Assembly: GCA_035719045.1 (NCBI GenBank)
Contig: DASTGO010000531.1
Coordinates: 1 to 6,978 of the forward strand
Direction: 5' to 3'
DNA from: DASTGO01 sp035719045
GTDB taxonomy: Bacteria > Actinomycetota > Actinomycetes > Actinomycetales > Kineosporiaceae
DNA length: 6,978 nucleotides
Shown: positions 5,262-6,978 of the stretch, one piece after another
Layout: each line of letters begins with the position of its first letter
Numbering within the stretch: the stretch's first letter is position 1
Translations under genes and position numbers: made by a program
The notes under the pieces: generated by a model
The model's database searches: none
What the model was told of the DNA's origin: nothing
What the model saw: only the letters and a program-made list of their open reading frames with translations

Positions 5262-6978
5262 GTGGCCCGCTACACCGCCGTCCAGATCTACGCTTTCGCG
5301 CGGGCAGCCGGCTTCGACCCTGACCAGTCCGTCACGATGACGGCGATCGCGCTCGCCGAGTCCGGTGGGCGCAGCAGCGCGCACGCCACGGTGGGCGAGG
5401 ACTCCCGTGGCCTGTGGCAGATCAACGCGGCGGCCCACCCCGAGTTCTCCGGCATGGACCTGTACGACCCTAAGGCGAATGCCGCGGCCGCCTTCGCGGT
5501 GTCCCGGGGCGGGGCGGACGTCTCGCCGTGGACCACCACGCATGGTGGCGGGCGGGCGTCCTATCTGAGGTTCCGGTCCCAGGCCCAGGCCGCCGCAGTC
5601 ACCTACGGCGAGCCCTCGGCCGACGGCGCCTGGGACGGTACGGCCGGGTACGGCCACCGGCTGCCCGCCGGTCGTGGCCACGGCGACGACAGCGCGGCGG
5701 GCGGTGCCGGGATCGGTGTCCCGGCCTCGAACCCTGCACCCGCAACGGATTCCACCCCGCACCTCCCGCCCAGCGAACTGCCGCCGGAGCAGCGGCACGG
5801 GGTGGCCTTCGTGCCCGCCACGGATCCCGGACCCGGCGGGGGCGTTGCCGATCCGTCGGACGCACCGGGGCGGGTGGCGGCCGGGGGGCAGGTGGTGGCC
5901 GGGGAACAGGTGGTGGCCGGGGATCTGCCGGCGGCCGGAGGCGATCCGGCGGTGCCGGTGGCCGACCTCCCCCCGGAACAGCGTCACGGGGTCGTCTTCG
6001 TCCAGGACCCGGCCGCGGCCGACGGCAGTTCGGGCGGGACGGTGCCCGGCCTCGGCGCGGCCCCTGACGGGCAGGGGATCGCGGGGGGCGATGCCGCCCA
6101 TCCGGCGGCGCTGACCCGTGGTGCACTGTTCGTCGAGGAGGCGATGGCACAGCGCGGCGACCGGTACGTGATGGGTGCGACGGCGAAGGTGAGTGACCCC
6201 CACCCTGCCGCCTTCGACTGTTCGGAGCTGGTGCACTGGGCGGCGGCCCGGGCCGGGATCGAGATCCCCGACGGTGCCCTGCCGCAGTTCCTGGACCTGC
6301 AGGAGCGGGGACTGGAGGTGGACGTCGAGCGGGCGATCCACACCCCGGGGGCGCTGCTGTTCTCGTTCGCCAGCCCGCCGGGTGCGCACGACATGCGACC
6401 GGCCGCCGCGCATGTGGCGATCAGCCGCGGCGACGGGACCACCATCGAGGCCCGCGGCCGCGCCTACGGGGTCGACGTGTTCGACGCCACGACCAAGCGG
6501 TTCCACTACGCGGCACTGCTGCCCCAGGCGGAGGAGCTGATCCCGGCGGGGGACCCGGCGCCGGCCGCCGTCGCCCATGCCGCCGCGGTCCCGTCCCCCG
6601 CCGCTGCGGTGACGTCCGTGGTGACCCTCGCCGACGCGCGGTCGGTGACCACCGGCGGTGGCCTGCTGGACACCGACGGGGACGGGTTGCCGGACCGCCA
6701 GGAGGAGCGTCTCGGCCTGGACCCGTACCTGGCCGACACCGACCATGACCTGTACTCCGACAGCTATGAGCTGTTGTTCGGCCACGCCGACCTGTCCGAC
6801 AGGCTGCCGTCCGGCCTGGCCTGGAACGGGTCGGCGGACGCGGTGCTGCTCGGCGGCGACACCGCTGCCCCCGGCTCTCCGGCCGGGACGGTGGCCGCGG
6901 ACGCCGGTCACGGTGACCTCGCCCCCGGCCCGGCCGGCGCGGGTGCCGCAGGCCCCGGCACAGGGGGCTCCGGGGCCG
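5262..6978 (+). CDS. Two-domain peptidoglycan hydrolase (lysozyme/SLT-like plus NlpC/P60) with Ca-binding repeats; 3' end off the window
   Basis: The frame is open for 572 codons to the window edge. Numbering from GTG 5262: a lysozyme/transglycosylase-like domain (about 1-110) with AIALAESGG, likely catalytic Glu33, and GEDSRGLWQIN (45-55); a low-complexity linker (about 111-283) with tandem repeats; an NlpC/P60 domain (about 284-420) with FDCSELVHW nucleophile Cys320, His384 in AAHVAIS and probable third residue Glu396 in TIEARG; a Pro/Ala linker; two D-x-D-x-D calcium-type motifs, DTDGDGLPDRQE (470-481) and DTDHDLYSDSYE (492-503); then a Gly/Ala/Pro tail. It should cut glycan strands and stem-peptide bonds. 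Cys320 is the only cysteine in the visible protein. There is no signal peptide or TM segment: the catalytic domain starts at residue 1. It is divergent from the eCIS ATPase gene, suggesting an injection-system partner (inference). ATG 5193 is in frame but would overlap the ATPase start and adds sequence outside the domain. No ribosome site is evident for either start. Confidence 0.88.
   Translation, partial: MARYTAVQIYAFARAAGFDPDQSVTMTAIALAESGGRSSAHATVGEDSRGLWQINAAAHPEFSGMDLYDPKANAAAAFAVSRGGADVSPWTTTHGGGRASYLRFRSQAQAAAVTYGEPSADGAWDGTAGYGHRLPAGRGHGDDSAAGGAGIGVPASNPAPATDSTPHLPPSELPPEQRHGVAFVPATDPGPGGGVADPSDAPGRVAAGGQVVAGEQVVAGDLPAAGGDPAVPVADLPPEQRHGVVFVQDPAAADGSSGGTVPGLGAAPDGQGIAGGDAAHPAALTRGALFVEEAMAQRGDRYVMGATAKVSDPHPAAFDCSELVHWAAARAGIEIPDGALPQFLDLQERGLEVDVERAIHTPGALLFSFASPPGAHDMRPAAAHVAISRGDGTTIEARGRAYGVDVFDATTKRFHYAALLPQAEELIPAGDPAPAAVAHAAAVPSPAAAVTSVVTLADARSVTTGGGLLDTDGDGLPDRQEERLGLDPYLADTDHDLYSDSYELLFGHADLSDRLPSGLAWNGSADAVLLGGDTAAPGSPAGTVAADAGHGDLAPGPAGAGAAGPGTGGSGA
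5778..6002 (+). repeat. Duplicated 12-residue motif LPPEQRHGVxFV in the hydrolase linker
   Basis: The peptide LPPEQRHGVAFV (residues 173-184, bases 5778-5813) recurs as LPPEQRHGVVFV (residues 236-247, bases 5967-6002), exactly 63 codons later. Eleven of twelve residues are identical, while several codons differ at synonymous positions (CTG/CTC, GAG/GAA, CGG/CGT for example). Selection therefore seems to act on the peptide rather than the DNA. The motif stands out in an otherwise Gly/Ala/Pro/Asp-rich linker and may be a short binding motif. Confidence 0.8.
5874..5945 (+). repeat. 18-bp tandem repeat encoding hexapeptides in the hydrolase linker
   Basis: Four in-frame 18-base units (5874-5891, 5892-5909, 5910-5927, 5928-5945) encode VAAGGQ, VVAGEQ, VVAGDL and PAAGGD, residues 205-228. 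The second and third units share their first 14 bases (GTGGTGGCCGGGGA). The array lies between the two LPPEQRHGV motifs and probably sets their spacing. It resembles in unit length and A/G/Q/E content the array in the divergent ATPase gene. Confidence 0.75.

Noticed and set aside
4435..5340. 301-residue plus-strand ORF overlapping the ATPase and the hydrolase start
   Set aside because: It is antisense to the ATPase and in a different frame from the hydrolase, with no domain or ribosome site.
5134..5945. The 18-bp arrays considered as a CRISPR or DNA-binding iteron array
   Set aside because: The units are contiguous without spacers, imperfect, and keep the reading frames of two clear genes, so they are coding hexapeptide repeats.
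5154..6911. 585-residue open frame on the minus strand
   Set aside because: It is the antisense shadow of the hydrolase gene. It is dominated by Arg/Gly/His with no recognisable domain, while the plus frame shows clear catalytic motifs and runs through the same bases.

Overview
The window is high-GC DNA with the codon bias of an actinomycete: third positions are mostly G/C, GTG starts are in use, and long antisense shadow ORFs lie opposite the real genes. I cannot name the genus. It holds four protein-coding genes and no RNA genes, IS elements or CRISPR arrays.

Layout. (1) Positions 1-249 are mostly non-coding and carry a strong imperfect hairpin (90-115) and a helically phased 8-bp direct repeat (137-154). 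(2) 250-2187 (+) encodes a membrane-bound diguanylate cyclase: TM, about 300-residue extracytoplasmic sensor, TM, HAMP-like linker, GGDEF. The GGDEF and RxxD sites are both intact. (3) A 64-bp convergent gap follows. (4) 2252-2917 (-) encodes a DUF4255/Pvc16-type protein and 3010-5208 (-) a Pvc15-type AAA+ ATPase. This pair is the end of an extracellular contractile injection system (eCIS) locus, transcribed leftwards with ATPase first. (5) A 53-bp divergent gap (5209-5261) separates the ATPase from a gene on + that starts at GTG 5262 and runs off the right edge. It encodes a peptidoglycan hydrolase with a lysozyme/SLT-like domain, a repeat-rich linker, an NlpC/P60 domain and calcium-binding-type D-x-D-x-D repeats. 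It contains no stop before the window end, and I read it directly from the sequence.

How they may work together. Pvc16-family proteins cap the contractile tube/sheath, and Pvc15-family ATPases are implicated in assembly or cargo loading. The divergent hydrolase has no visible signal peptide yet carries two wall-cleaving domains. This makes it a candidate eCIS partner: a cargo, a tail-associated lysin, or an enzyme that opens the wall for particle release or insertion. That link is inferred from position and architecture. The ATPase and the hydrolase each carry an in-frame 18-bp (hexapeptide) tandem repeat rich in A/G/Q/E, and the hydrolase linker repeats the 12-residue motif LPPEQRHGVxFV. These repeats are the least explained structures here. 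The diguanylate cyclase is convergent with the eCIS genes and looks less GC-extreme, so it may be a functionally separate neighbour.
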